DNA of 64,000 bases from positions 28,792,234 to 28,856,233 of the forward strand of contig CM037472.1 of NCBI GenBank assembly GCA_021014325.1. Reading direction: 5' to 3'. Below, piece by piece: positions 25,735-37,621 of this stretch. The first letter of the stretch is position 1. Every line of letters begins with the position of its first letter. Source of the stretch: Plazaster borealis. Taxonomy: Eukaryota > Echinodermata > Asteroidea > Forcipulatida > Labidiasteridae. A program made the position numbers and the translations under genes. The notes beneath the pieces were generated by a model. The model saw nothing but the letters and a program-made list of their open reading frames with translations, was not told where the DNA came from and did no database searches.

Positions 25735-25990
25735 TTAAAGGGAGGGTATACCTCCAAAAATTAATGACCATAACACTTACTTGGTAAAGAGCACTGGAGA
25801 GCTGTTTTTACTATGACACATTGTTAGAAACGACACCCTTTGAAGTAATGTTATTTTAGAGAAAGAAGTAATTTTTCACAAAATCTTTTGAAAGTGAGAA
25901 AGACTTCAGGCATGAAGCCTTTCTCAAGCATCTGAAAGCACACAATTCTATGCAGCAGGTGATGATACTGGTCTTTGACAATTACCTTAA
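25735..25990 (-). mobile_element. MITE family C (A-related), abutting D
   Basis: The left end is TTAAAGGGAGGGTATACCTC. The interior shares AGCATCTGAAAGCACACAA and GGTCTTTGACAATTACC with family A, in minus orientation. The right end runs directly into the TTAA at 25987 that also begins a family D element, so the two meet on one TTAA. Confidence 0.65.
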
Positions 25991-26397
25991 GTATAGGGTC
26001 ATACTTTGGTAATGACCCTAAATTTGTTTTGGAATTTCTATCTGAAAGCTTATGTTGTAAAGATGGTAATGGTAGTAAGCATCCTGCGAAATTATTTCGT
26101 CTGAAACGCCCCCGTTGATTAGAAATCAATAAAAAACACATTTAAATTCTGAGGGTTGGTGTCCGTTATACGCGAATGCTGCGGCCAGAGATGCGGTTGG
26201 TACCCGCTGTCACCTCACTAAACGTGGATGGATCATCTGTGTCTTGTGAGTGACAGTTTTTTGCTGTTTCCTCAGCAAATAGACACTGTGTATAGCTGAT
26301 ACTTTCACATGCATGACTTTCATTGTATCTTTCTTGATAATGTTGCCAATAAATCAACACCACGTTGACAAAAACCAAACGATGACCCTACCTTTAA
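25987..26397 (-). mobile_element. MITE family D, copy 1
   Basis: Ends TTAAGTATAGGGTCATAC and ATGACCCTACCTTTAA. The interior has TGCGGTTGGTACCCGCTGTC and CACCTCACTAAACGTGG, which recur inverted at 50940-50980 in the second copy. The frame at 26166-26378 is a shadow of the element. Confidence 0.75.
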
Positions 26398-26772
26398 TAG
26401 ATTTAAAAAGGTGAAAACCTGTCGCAAGAGGGTAACAATCACCAATAAAAAATGACAGCTCAGAAATCCGTCAAATAACGGATAAAATATAGAGGTTGTT
26501 ATACTGGTTTAATTGACCTACATAGATAGAAAATAATTACTGTGTAACTGATAGTTAATTTAATTGTTGCCCTTCACTGGTTATTATGATGTGGACAACA
26601 ACTTTAATTGACGAGTAAAACACTCTGAAATTTAATGCAGCATGTATTTAGTGGTGATACATAACTTTAGAATGCCGAGTGGTTCGTATGAAGGTTCCAG
26701 TCCCAGCATCCAGCGAGTCACCCCGACCTCCCAATCGCAAAAACAAATCAATAATAGTGTTTGCCTGATCGA

Positions 26773-27155
26773 TTTAACGGGATTGTATACGTTTGGTAAT
26801 TGGTGGAATCGCTGTTTGTTTCAATCCTATATAGTTGTAGACATAGGCCTATACCATAAAACTAACCTGTGAAAATTTCATTTCAAAAGGTGGTAGCGTT
26901 TTTGAGATATTGCCGAAAATCTGGAGCGGTTATGTCCACGCAGGAAGAATAATCTGCAATTGGAATACACAATCTGAGAAACGTTACTGTCAGTAACGCT
27001 TCTCAGATTCAAATGTTTGGGGATAAAAAGTGTTATTTTTTGCCATAACCGCAGTACTTCTAAGTGAAAAGTTTCCAAAAATGCATTAAACAATCCAAAG
27101 CTGTTGTACTTCTTACCAAGTAAGTTTTTATTGCCATTCACATTCCTCCCTTTAA
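26773..27155 (-). mobile_element. MITE family B, copy 2
   Basis: Inverted relative to the copies at 1711 and 56842. It carries a central hairpin, TCTGAGAAACGTTACTGTCA followed by GTAACGCTTCTCAGA (about 26979-27012), with only one mismatch. TTAA is present at both ends. Confidence 0.85.
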
Positions 27156-28630
27156 CATGGCATTCACAGATTTATTATCAATTCTTATTGTTGATTTTGT
27201 ATGCCCTGGGTATGAAATAATTTTTCAGGGTTGATCAACAAACGGCATGCCCAACTGAAAGGGCAGATCGTCGTAGCTTGAGATTAAACCATAGAGAAAG
27301 CCAATTAGTTGCATAACTATAACCAAGGTCCATTGTCAGTCTAAATCAACGTGAATGAAACATCAACAAATGCTGATGAGCAAACCCACATACAAAGGTG
27401 GGGGGTTTTGTGTTTTTAAAAGTTTTTGTCACATTGCAACTAGCAGGCAATCTGAGGCATCAAATTTCATCTTCAAAGACAACCCGAGGCACCATATCAT
27501 AATTGTTGGACCTTTCTTTTCCTTTTTAAACATTACAAACCTAATATAGGCCTATCTCAAAAGTTAGTTTTTTCTCCCAAATCACATCTACATAATATAG
27601 GCAACCTGATGCACGTAAGAGATATCCAAAAATGTTGAATTGCTTTCCACATGACATCTACAAAAGGTAACTTGAGAACATACATTAATAATGAATCCTG
27701 TGAAGTACCAAATCGACTGTACATTGCAATGTCCTCTAAATGTCAGAACAAATAAAATGACCACAACACAAAGAAACAGGAAGACAAGAGGAGACTTATA
27801 AAGGCCTACAAATAGGACAAGTCGGAAAGTAATCGCACAAAGAGCTATACAAAGGGGGAAAAGCAAATACTTCGAGATAGAATGTTTCATAAAGCACCGG
27901 ACTTCGTATCCTACCTATTTTTGTTTGTTCATGTAGGTCTATATGCGCTTGAATGTGCTGTCGTGTGTACTCGTCAAGTTCTTCTCTAATGAATTATGCA
28001 TCAAGCTCCTAAACATTGCTTCATTTGGATTGTGCTTTATACTGACCTGAACTAAACTAACATCAAAAGATAAGATAGAAGTGTTATCTTTTTTTCTAGT
28101 TTTTCTAAATCTCTGCAAGACCCAGACCTGACTCACAGCTTCCAACCAGTGTCGCAACAAAGGGGTGGGGGTTTGCATAATTGATATCCGTGCCCCCCCC
28201 CCCCATTTGAAATCTGGAATTTTGAGATTAAACATTTACCGAATAAAAAAAGTTACATTTTATGTTTTATTTGCCAGAAGTGCCCCCAAGAAAAATGAAA
28301 TAGTGCACCCCCTTTTCCCCTCTAAAATTGTACCCTAGTTAAGGCATTGCTGCCAACATTTGCAGCTTGCAATTAGGAACATTTGTTTACTAGCAATCAG
28401 GGAGATATTTATAATTACACTCAACATAAAAGGGAAAAAGTTTCCATAAACAGGGAGATTTTCATATTTTGTACATCAGAACATGGAAAGATTGGTTTAT
28501 TTTTAGGGAACTTTCTGCAGAATCAGGGAGAGTTGGCGGCTCTATATGACAAGCAGTATAAAGACACGAGTGGTGTCCTTATCATCAGGACTCACAGGTA
28601 CCGTTAAATTGAAACACACCACGGGGTAGC

Positions 28631-28867
28631 CTACCCTTTATGGAGGAAAGGAGAAGTCTCATGTACAATCTCCCCGTGCAGCTCCCTCCTCTTTCGGGTG
28701 GGGAATCTCAAGAAGCTCTCCCTTATAAACAACTCAGTCTTGTTAACGACGACAACAGTATTTCTAATGATCTGCTGATGCCATTTCACAATCAATATGA
28801 AAACTACCACAGCTGCAATTTTGATCGATGCAAGCATGGTGCGTATAATATAGAAGATCATACGCAA
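28631..28867 (-). other. Candidate first exon with membrane anchor
   Basis: On the minus strand an ATG at 28861 (in-frame TAA about 12 codons upstream) opens a frame with MLASIKIAAVVVFILIVKWH, a single hydrophobic segment near the N-terminus. It is followed by NKTELFIRESFLRF (with a possible N-glycosylation site, NKT), then basic PTRKRRELHG, and stops at 28631. This is again a type II membrane layout. The possible donor AAAGG|GTAGGC is weak. An 89-codon frame on the plus strand overlaps it and cannot be excluded. It could be the 5' exon of a gene read toward 18.9 kb, but no link can be shown. Confidence 0.22.
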
Positions 28868-29965
28868 ACCAAATACTTGTATATGGGTGCATTCTTATGG
28901 AGCATCTAACAGCTTACACTGAATATCTGGTGGAAGCTAAACGGACTCTATCATAGTTTTTTAGCGTTGCTGAGCACAGAGTGATGCTTAACAGGTAGCA
29001 CATTCATCCGTTAAGCACAAATTTAGCCAGAAGCCAGTCACGTTCAAAACGGTATACATGTATATAGTTGTATTTGTAAGCTGTCCCTAGATGGTAAGCA
29101 AGGTTTTGTTTCTACCAGTAGCAAGTTCGTGGGCTGAAATTGGGTCCAAAGCCGCCACTGGTCATGCAAACAATAATAATCCAGGGTCCATTTAAAAGAT
29201 AAGTAGTATCTGAACATGATAACTATAGTTTATATAGGCTATCCATTAGTATCGTTATGTCAGCTATAGTCCAAGTGGTAAGTAAAGAGCAAGGTCCCTA
29301 TACTCTATGGAATATAGCAACAAGATTGCTTTAGACTTTGAACTCATTCGTTATTCCTCCATGAAAACGGCATCTGAAGTGTCTAATATTACACTCTATT
29401 ATATCACCTTTTGTGTGTACTACAGCTGGGGTTATTTGTTTGTTCATGCCATAAAATATCCTATTTACAATTTGATACATTAGTATATTTAGTATTTATG
29501 AGTAATCAGTATTCATGTCAGTATCGAACTTCCTTCCTCCATGGTATACTCTAATACTTCCGCAAGTTTCGCCTACCTTTTCCCGCCATTTCATCCCTCG
29601 CAATATTTATATTGATATTTTATCCAGGGTTGCCCCGCCAGCTGTCGAAATAAAATTGACTCCGTGATTCCGTGAATCCCGCCCTGGGGAATCATGTCAT
29701 TGTCACTTTTTGACATCTCTTTACACAATTTTTTAAAAAATTTTTTATGATGATTTTGTCTGGCATCAGTCAGGTGAGTTTTTCAGCAACATGCAACATT
29801 ATGTTACCTCCAAATTCTGCCATAAAAACAAACATTATTTTCATGAAATTCGAATGAGGTAGGCCTATTTCTGTTCAAACCATAACAGATTCAACATGTT
29901 GGACAAAAGCATATGTGTGATCCCCTCCTCAAATTTTAAAAGTGACAAACGTGGAAAGCATCGTG

Positions 29966-30192
29966 CACTACAAAAACTGTGGTGTTAAAATTGACACCAT
30001 AGGTGTTGCCACATAGATACCCAAAAATAATCAAAATTTACACCATAGGGTGTTAAAATAACACTTATTTCTGCCAAAACAATCACATTTGTGTTATTTT
30101 ACCACCCTATGATGTTAATTTGGATTCTCTCTTCGGTATCTATATGTGACAACAGCCATGGTGTCAATTTAAACACCCCAGTTTTTGCAGAA
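29966..30192. mobile_element. Palindromic MITE family F, copy 2
   Basis: CACTACAAAAACTGTGG at the left and CCCCAGTTTTTGCAGAATG at the right. The interior GGGTGTTAAAATAACACTT and GTGTTATTTTACCACCC matches 14410-14629. The terminal bases and TA flanks are eroded, so it is older than copy 1. Confidence 0.8.
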
Positions 30193-30235
30193 TGTTAAAG
30201 CCAAAGTAGCCAACAGGTCTGAAAATTAATAATAA

Positions 30236-30560
30236 ATCTTAATCTGAAAGCTCAACGATTATCAAGTTCACACACGTCGGTCTACCAATCCTCCAGAGAA
30301 ATATTTCCAGCGGAAATACTGTCAACGTGACGGGAAATATCATTTTGAATAACCCACAAATCACCATTGCTTATTTTGATTGCCGCACCCAAAATAAGCC
30401 CGATATGAACTTGTATACAAAATATGATCAGACATAAACAATTTGTCGTTATTTCCTCTAAAGACGTCACCACTGAATTACTTTGATGAAGACTTCACAA
30501 ATTGGTTGTATGGTGTATTTATTGAGAAGTGAGGATGGGAATTAATTTACTCTTCAAAAA
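30236..30560 (+). repeat. Diverged duplicate M, copy 2
   Basis: Collinear with 18285-18690: ACCAATCCTCCAGAGAAATA, TATTTTGATTGCCGCA, then AATTGGTTGTATGGTGTATT. It lacks about 90 bp that copy 1 has between the two conserved ends. Confidence 0.6.
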
Positions 30561-30659
30561 ATAAGGATGTATTTTCCCTTTAACAGCAAGCTTTATTCCC
30601 AGTGGTGCAACCAGACCCCCGTTCCGCTATTAAATAAGATCAAAACAATGCACAAATTA

Positions 30660-30700
30660 ATGGTTCGATACATTGCCCCACCCCCCCCCCCCCCCGCAAT
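30660..30700. repeat. Poly-C tract
   Basis: A run of C broken once by A in GCCCCACCCCCC. Similar G/C runs occur near 10964, 14031, 28193, 43096, 53523, 59545 and 60636. They are simple sequence, often at MITE borders. Confidence 0.9.
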
Positions 30701-30935
30701 GAAAATGTCCGGGAACTGTACTTTTCATTTTTATGTTCATTTATGATTTTGAGTTAATTAAATCTAACCTGAAAGTCTCATCATTAGTGACCGAAACCTT
30801 GTGAGTGTTGATTTAACACTTCAGATGTTCAAGTGTTTGTGAAATAAAATCTGGACAAATACATGCTGCGTATTGCGATATTATTGTACATGGATGTGGG
30901 CATAAGGCCAATGGCACTTCGTGCATGACGGCTAT

Positions 30936-31048
30936 CCGGCTGTGGCTGGATCGCCGAGTCATCATGCGTTGAAGTATAGGACGTCCTAAGCAACACCCCT
31001 TAGCAACAGTCCTAGCCGTAGCCGTAGCCATCGACGCGGATACGTCCC
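30936..31048. mobile_element. Foldback MITE family J, copy 2
   Basis: Shares TCATCATGCGTTGAAGTATA, GGACGTCCTAAGCAACACC and CTTAGCAACAGTCCTAGCCG with 48298-48441. Its left arm has diverged more than its right. Confidence 0.75.
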
Positions 31049-31755
31049 TAGACTCCGTCCACAGTGCTCATTTACGGATTCCTGATTCGTAAAAGAAACT
31101 TGAGATTGTTGTTGTAGACGTGAATAACAATGGTATACATTTTTGTTCACCAATTTTCCACCAATTTTCAAACAATTAATTGCAAAGAAGTTTTTTGTAA
31201 CACCATGATATGATGACTCACCCGCCCACAATTTCGAAGAAAGAAAAAAACGTGTAATAATTTAATGGCCCCTTTACCATCTCAACGTTACGGTCTGTAT
31301 GTTCTAATTAAATAAGTTTAATAAAATAATCAAATAGGCCTATAACCACACACATTTAACACATTGTTTTTTGTCAACCTCGGCTTTTACCTCAAACCAT
31401 CAACATGGAACCTTGTAAATTACATTGACTGCCAAAAATTCATTTGGTCATCAAAGCAAGTAAATAAAGACCCTCGCTAAAACGTAGGCATATCTTTTTG
31501 TTGGTACTTTGGGAAGATTATAATCTCCAACTTGTCAAATGTGTCTACAAAATGCAGATAGCATTGCACAAGGTTCACACTAAAACCGTATACGACAAAA
31601 ACCCAAACTTTGACCAAATTTAGGAGATTATTTTGGTTTTGTACTCATGTAATTGTGTGGCAAGTACGGTAAATAATTATAATCGAGGCCGTCACTCCAG
31701 TAGGTCTACTTTGAACAGATTGAATTTCTAACATAAATGGTAGATAAAACCACTC

Positions 31756-32262
31756 AAAGAGGGGCTCCAAGGTCAAAATCAGTTTTGTGATACAATAATT
31801 TTCCAATAGAGAGTCGTTAAGGAAAGTCTGAAACAAGTTATAAGTCTCTAACCTCACGGTGTAAAATGCCATAATATTTAATACCCTTGCAGCGCGAATT
31901 TTGTCAACATCCAATAATGTTTTTCAAATATTATGTTTCTTTACATGTTTGTACGGAAACTGTTTTCATTCCTGAATGTCCTGATACTCAATTAAAAGGG
32001 CATTGAATTTTATCTTTTGAGTTGACTGACGTACAAATTCTTCTTTGAAATATACAGACCCATTTGTTGTTGACATCCAATGACGTCATATTTCAAATTT
32101 CAGTTTGAAACAGTATCAAACAAAATGAAAATGTACACAGTTTCAACCATTTTTGAGTATACAGGCTTGTAATTTTTTCTCCCACTTTCATAAGGACTAT
32201 ATCTATTGGAGAACGAGACGTGCATCAAAACAATGAATTTGACCTTGGAGCCCCCCCCCCTT
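31756..32262 (+). mobile_element. MITE family I, copy 1
   Basis: The left end AAAGAGGGGCTCCAAGGTCA pairs with the right end GAATTTGACCTTGGAGCCCC. Shared interior blocks with 43327-43655 and 58040-58345 include ACAGACCCAT, GAATGTTTTT and CCCACTTTCAT. A family A MITE starts at the TTAA of its right end. Confidence 0.75.
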
Positions 32263-32642
32263 TTAAAGGTATCGTACACGTTTGGTAATGACTCAAAACA
32301 AATATTAGCATAAAAACTTACTTGGTAACAAGCAACGGAGAGTGGTTGATAGTATAAAACATTGTAGGAAACGACTCCCTCTGAAGTAACGCAGTTTTTG
32401 AGAAAGAGGTGATTTCTCACTAAAATACTAAAAACTTCTTTCAAGAAGTTTTTATCCCTATCTGAAAGCACACAAATTTGTACAACAAGGGTGTTTTTTC
32501 TTTCATATTTTTCTTGCAACTTCGATGACCAATTGAGCCCAAATTTTCACAGGCTTGTTATTTTATGCATAGGCTTATGTTGGGATACACCAAGTGAGAA
32601 CACTGGTCTTTGACAATTTCCAAATGTGTTCAGTGCCTTTAA
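32263..32642 (-). mobile_element. MITE family A, copy 4
   Basis: Ends TTAAAGGTATCGTACACG and TTCAGTGCCTTTAA. The 139-codon frame at 32100-32519 runs through this element and is not a gene. Confidence 0.92.
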
Positions 32643-33608
32643 ACTTCACGCAAAATCCAGACAACAAAAATGGGTTTGCATAATTTTATGAGATTCCATT
32701 TGAAGAGGTGTTCATGTGTAATGTGTAAGACTGGACGAATGATTACCATGCAAGGTAAAACTCACTGCAAGGCTTTCTAACATTAAGAACATTCAGTCTC
32801 GTACATAAATCTACAACATGTATGTTCAGGAAGATATCACGATGACAGAAAAAAAGGGCAGACATTTTTTTATGAACTTAAAATAATATGAAGTGATGTA
32901 AATTATGGGGGAGGGAGGTTCATGCAAGGCCGAATCCCACTTCAGTTATTCTATTGTGCAGTAAAAAAGAAACCATTATTTAGGATAGAAAGTGTGAGAG
33001 TAACAAAGCGGTGTTATTGTTGTAAGAGTTGGGGATACCAACGCTGCCACTCGAATTGGTCAGTCAGTATCCAGGGCCATGGCAATCAATAGGCTTATCA
33101 CACTTAACACTGGTACAAGAGGCACTCCCGTATAGTCTGGAGTCTCACCATTTGATCTTATTGACTTTTTATATGGATTTCATTATCGACTCGCCCCCTT
33201 GCATTGGGCGCTTATACCAACAAAGAACACACTGTGTCATCTAGCGCACGTTAATGGCTGTTAATTGGTTACTAGGGAAGATAAATGTCGCACAGCGATA
33301 AGCTTTTTAAATAACTTCATTTCAGAAAATTTGAAACCACACTTTGGTACTTTGATAAAACGTTGCCTTTTTTACATCCACAAACATCACTACATGATTT
33401 TTGCAAATGCACTTAGAGCCTGTGAAATGTGTTATTGATTTTTATTGATTTGTGAACTGTTATGATTTTGGTACCCGGTATTTTTAAACAATTTTCTATT
33501 AGAAATAAAGAACACAAAATCAAGAGAACCTATTTACGTAAAAACCAACCAACAATAAACTGTATGCCCATCTCTTTTCATTAGATCAGTGACAAAGTAA
33601 CATTGAGA

Positions 33609-33705
33609 TTAAAGAGGGGCTCCAAGGTCAAATTCAGTTTTGTGATGCACCCATTTCCAATAGACGAGTCCCCCGAGTGCTTGTGGAAATCGTCCTTATT
33701 TAAAA
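33609..33705 (+). mobile_element. MITE family I, partial copy 2
   Basis: TTAAAGAGGGGCTCCAAGGT and CAAATTCAGTTTTGTGATGC match the left end of family I. The rest is missing. Confidence 0.75.
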
Positions 33706-33782
33706 AACAATGAGGAATTATTTTACGTTTTACAGACCCCCCTCCCCATCCCCCACCCCCAAGAAAAAAAAAATGGAAGAAA

Positions 33783-33821
33783 AACAAACAAACAAACAAA
33801 CAAACAAACAAACAAACAAAA
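33783..33821. repeat. (CAAA)n microsatellite
   Basis: About nine tandem CAAA units. The Lys/Asn/Gln/Thr and Phe/Val/Cys frames across it are artefacts. Confidence 0.97.
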
Positions 33822-34531
33822 AATTAAAACCGAAGGAACGGTTATTCAAGAACCAAAATAAAATTATTATTATTGGAAATCTTGGGCGGTGTTTGGGGTT
33901 GTTGATTTCCAAAACTAAAATTAACAATTCAGAAGTCATTTGAAAAGGAATACCTTACAATATGAAAATGAGAAAAATGGGTTCCCCCCGCCCCTTGCCT
34001 TAGCTCCCCTAGAAAACACTTCCCTCGTCAGGCCCCCTTTGCCAAGGAAGCACGCATTCATGAATTTCAAAAGGTTGATTATAAATTAACCCGTTTAACT
34101 GTCATTGAAAAGTATATTCAGAGTGGGTTTTTTTTAGTAAATAGGGCACCTACATTTTCCGCTCACTTTTAGGTTAAAGAAAACTAAACACCCCCAAAAG
34201 AATCACAACCCCGCCCCCTAAAATTGTTTTTATTATACCTGACATTGATAGTGTGTTATTGAACACCGATGTAATAATTCCTTCTTCAAACTTGTTATTG
34301 TTTAATATTTGTACAAATACATACATACCATGCTGCAGTCATGTTTTTACGACCAGGTGAACCTTTTGCTTAAAGGAAAAAAAACACTTTCCAGCTCAGC
34401 ATTAGGGTGAGGAGTGAAAACAAATAAATATGACAATCTTGTTTTTTTCAAATTCAATAGAGGCTACAAGGATAACGTAGTCTCTGATACCTTTTTGGTT
34501 TACTGGAGATCAGCACTGGCATTGTACAATA

Positions 34532-34900
34532 GGGTGCGTTCGATTAGCTTACACGTGTAACTAAAACTTACACGAGAGCGTTCGATTAGCCATCACGTGA
34601 TACCCGTGTTCGTGCTGTCCGCCAGCACACACCACCCCCCCAGCTCGCGCGCGTCTCTGGTGGATGCCCAGGTGTGTGATGACGTATTATACCAAGATGG
34701 CGGGGACACGTTGAACACGAGCAAGCACAACAAAGCACAAACAATATCGTCATGAAAAAAAAAAAAAAAAAAAATGGGAAAGGAAACGTACTTCCTCAAA
34801 AACAAACAGATGGTGACCCACAGCGTTCGATTAGCCCCGTTTCGTGGCTACCACGAGTGTAGGTCCCCGGTATACACGGGGAAGCTAATCGAACGCACCC
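34532..34900. mobile_element. MITE with GCGTTCGATTAGC terminal and sub-terminal repeats
   Basis: The ends GGGTGCGTTCGATTAGCTT and AAGCTAATCGAACGCACCC are perfect inverted repeats of 19 bp. The 13-mer GCGTTCGATTAGC also occurs inside near 34568 and 34823, giving four copies within 369 bp. The interior is CpG-rich and has a poly-A run near 34754. No convincing target duplication is visible. Repeated sub-terminal motifs often bind transposase. Confidence 0.85.
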
Positions 34901-35039
34901 ATTATGTACCATGATGGCAGGTTAAAGGTCAACACCACGTGAACGTTAGAGTTTGCTCTAACTTGAAACTGTTTGTATACGTGACGCTCCATGCTAAAAA
35001 CCATTCACTTCCCGCCAAAACTCAAAACTGGGTTTATTT

Positions 35040-35530
35040 GCTCATCAGATAGATGAGAAGAAGAGCTTTCAAATAACATCTAATTAGGGCCATAATGTAA
35101 GTGTTTCTCTACTTATAGAATATTTAAAGGCATCGAACACGTTTGGTAATTGTCAAAGACCAGTGTTCTCATTTGGTGTATCCCAACATATGCATAAAAT
35201 AACAAGCCTGTGAAAATTTGGGCTCAATTGGTCATCGAGGTTGCAAGAAAATGATGAAAAAAAACCACCCTTGTTGTACAAAGTGTGCTTTCAGATAAAT
35301 ATAAAAAACTTCAAGAAGTTTTTTTATTTTAGTAGTAAAAAATTACTATTTTCAAAACTACGTTACTTTTATGCTAATATATATTTTGAGTAATTACCAA
35401 ACGTGTACGATGCCTATATAAGACGTCACATCACATAGATATCAAGGCTGATGTTTCAGTTGTCTTCACTTTTAATGCCATTTCACAATTTTCAAGAAGT
35501 GCCTGATTTTGGCCAATTTGATATACATTC
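35040..35530 (+). mobile_element. Interspersed repeat L, copy 2, split by MITE A
   Basis: The left part ends CTTATAGAATATTTAA and the right part resumes TATAAGACGTCACATCACAT. The intact copy at 24420-24640 reads ATAGAATGTTTAAGATATCA at this point. The family A element therefore entered at the TTAA. Confidence 0.75.
35124..35418 (+). mobile_element. MITE family A, copy 5 (internally deleted)
   Basis: Starts TTAAAGGCATCGAACACG and ends GTACGATGCCTATA. It lacks the block between the CTACGTTACTT and ATGCTAATATA motifs, so it is about 75 bp shorter than the others. It is nested in repeat L. Confidence 0.9.
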
Positions 35531-35545
35531 CTTCTTATGCTTAAA

Positions 35546-36147
35546 GGGTGTGCACAACATTGGTGAGATTGAAAACATAAGTATTCAGAGATTTGCACAT
35601 AACTTAGGCCTAATTGGCATAAAGATGATCATGGTGAAAAACTTTTTTGCCTGAAATGGGATAGTTTTTAAGAAGTGAGTAAAACAACTAGTTTTTATCT
35701 TGCGAGTCAAAAACCCAATGTTTGAAAACAGTGAAAACGTAAACTGTAACGGATTTGTCGATGCTATAAAAAAACCCTCATGGGTCAGAATTGTCCCGGA
35801 GTCCGGGTCGCAGGGGACTTGACTCATTTATGGGTCAGACTGACACGGAAAATGGTCAACAAATGGACGAATGACCCGAATTCTGCATCAGTTTGACCCA
35901 TTTCTGTGTTATTTTGACACAGATTCTGGGTTATATTGATGTACTGACCCAGAAATTGGTCAGGCCCCAAGGGATCTGCATCCAGGTCAATTCAGATCAG
36001 GGAGTTTGACTGCACTGTTTCCTTGTGACTTCGGGGACCGATTGCCTGTAAACTTTCATCACCGGCTCGTTATTTCATGTATAATGTTGAGTCACATTGA
36101 GTGCGGATACCAGTCTTTGACAATTACCAATGTTGTCAGCGAGCTTT
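35546..36147 (+). mobile_element. MITE family H, copy 3, split by foldback G
   Basis: H-type sequence on both sides (GATCATGGTGAAAAAC, GCGAGTCAAAAACCC; later GAGTGCGGATACCAGTCTTT and CAATGTTGTCAGCG). It is interrupted by a family G element at 35761-36018, which explains why it is longer than the other H copies. Confidence 0.7.
35761..36018. mobile_element. Foldback MITE family G, copy 2
   Basis: CATGGGTCAGAATTGTCCC ... GTCAATTCAGATCAGGGAG with many internal TGACCC/GGGTCA blocks. It matches 3815-4059 (TCAGGCCCC, TTTTGACACAGATTC). Confidence 0.7.
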
Positions 36148-36974
36148 AATACAAACATTCTTCTTGCATTCGCAAAATGAAGACACTCACAGGCATGATA
36201 AGTGAAACATGGATGGGAAAGCATGTTGTGCTGGTGATTCATTAGTCGTTGCACTTGTGTCTTTCACATATCTATATATCACACATGCCGACCATGTCAA
36301 ATGCCGCGTACAGTTTGCCCAAAATAAAGAAAGATAACCGTGATCATAATTTATGTCCGTCTGTGTCCGAGCTTGTGATGTCTCCCTGCAGCTGATCAAA
36401 TCACAAACTTCAAATTGAATTCTGTACTCTGCACATGCAGGTAGTAGCTTAATTTAGTTTTTAAATTGAAAAACACAAGGAAATTCAGGAAAACTCAAAC
36501 AATTTTGTTTTTAATTGCGAGATGAATAAATTTTCGAACCTTGACTGGAAGGAAAAGACATTGACAAAAATAGCCGTGAAGGTCTTTTGGTTAAACTGAA
36601 TTTAAAATATGTAATATTTCAATATGGAAGAATAAAAGCCATGCATTGTGCTGTACTAAGTCTTTTATAATGTTTTAGTAATACATACATAAGAGCATGT
36701 GTATTTGTAGAACGTGTATTTTTGTAGGTCATTGTAATCGTATGCACATTATTCGTACATATTAAGATAGCTTAGGCCTTCCTTAGAATAAATAAGTCAG
36801 TAGGCCTATTTATCAAACATTTAGTTCTGGTATTCTGTCAAGTAATAATATTTGGCCCTCGGTTCACGATCTCTGGTTTTAAATGTACACAATCATTTCT
36901 AATTCAATTCTTATTATCATGATATGTGGGGGTTTTTAAATTCAGTTGATTGGTGTTGCGTTTTGAACGAAGCA

Positions 36975-37350
36975 GGGTTCTTTATATTTATTATTTGTGT
37001 TTCTACCCATACACCAATTAAGTGTTACATACAAAGTGTGGACCAAAAGTGTGAAGTGTGGACAAAAGAGGTCCACACAATGTAGGGACTTGAAACACTA
37101 CATGGACTTACACATGTCCACACAGTGTTTTTTTACAGAGTTGAAGAATATGTTTTTTCTTAGGTGCACAGAACAAAGGTATGTCCATAGAGTGTACCAA
37201 CACAGTGTATACTCAGTACTTTCCAGAGTTCTGTGAAAAACATCCACAGGCATATTACTCGGGTGGGATTCGAACCCATGACCTTTGCCATTCCAGAGCA
37301 GATTTCTTACCGTTAGACCATCGAGATTGCCCGGTAGCTGGAGGCAGTTC
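36975..37350 (-). mobile_element. tRNA-derived SINE, type 3
   Basis: The minus-strand head reads CGATGGTCTAACGGTAAGAA then GGGTTCGAATCCCACCCGAG, an A-box/B-box pair. A tail runs to CCCATACACCAATTAAGTGT. The copy at 52690-52870 shares both ends but lacks about 190 bp present here, which contain repeated TGTGGAC/GTCCACA blocks. Confidence 0.75.
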
Positions 37351-37490
37351 GAATCCTTTCGAAGGCATAACGGATGATTAACAAACATGGCGTAAGAAAT
37401 GTTTTATTCCCAGAACCTTCCTAGAAAGACAATTTGTTGTAGTTGAAGTTTTCCTTTTGTACTGACGTTTCACTTTCTCTGTTATAGGCC

Positions 37491-37621
37491 GTGCAAGTCT
37501 CGCGCGTATTCGAACATTTTTGGGACCACTTTGGTCCCACGTACATTGCTTTACCGCGTGAAGGAAACAAACTCGCGTACTTTAACGGGTCCCAATGTTC
37601 GAATACGCGCGAGACTTGCAC
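37491..37621. mobile_element. 131-bp foldback with perfect CpG-rich arms
   Basis: GTGCAAGTCTCGCGCGTATT (continuing CGAACA) is exactly repeated in reverse complement at the right end. The perfect arms are about 26 bp. The loop contains GGGACCACTTTGGTCCC. Overlapping small frames on both strands encode almost the same peptide because of this symmetry. Confidence 0.9.

Noticed and set aside
28140..28560. Second hAT-like element (poly-C ends, CAGGGAGA repeats, GCTGCCAAC/GTTGGCGGC)
   Set aside because: Candidate ends pair only over ~9 bp and no target duplication is visible.
32100..32519. 139-codon minus-strand frame
   Set aside because: Most of it is MITE A; the same translation appears in other A copies.
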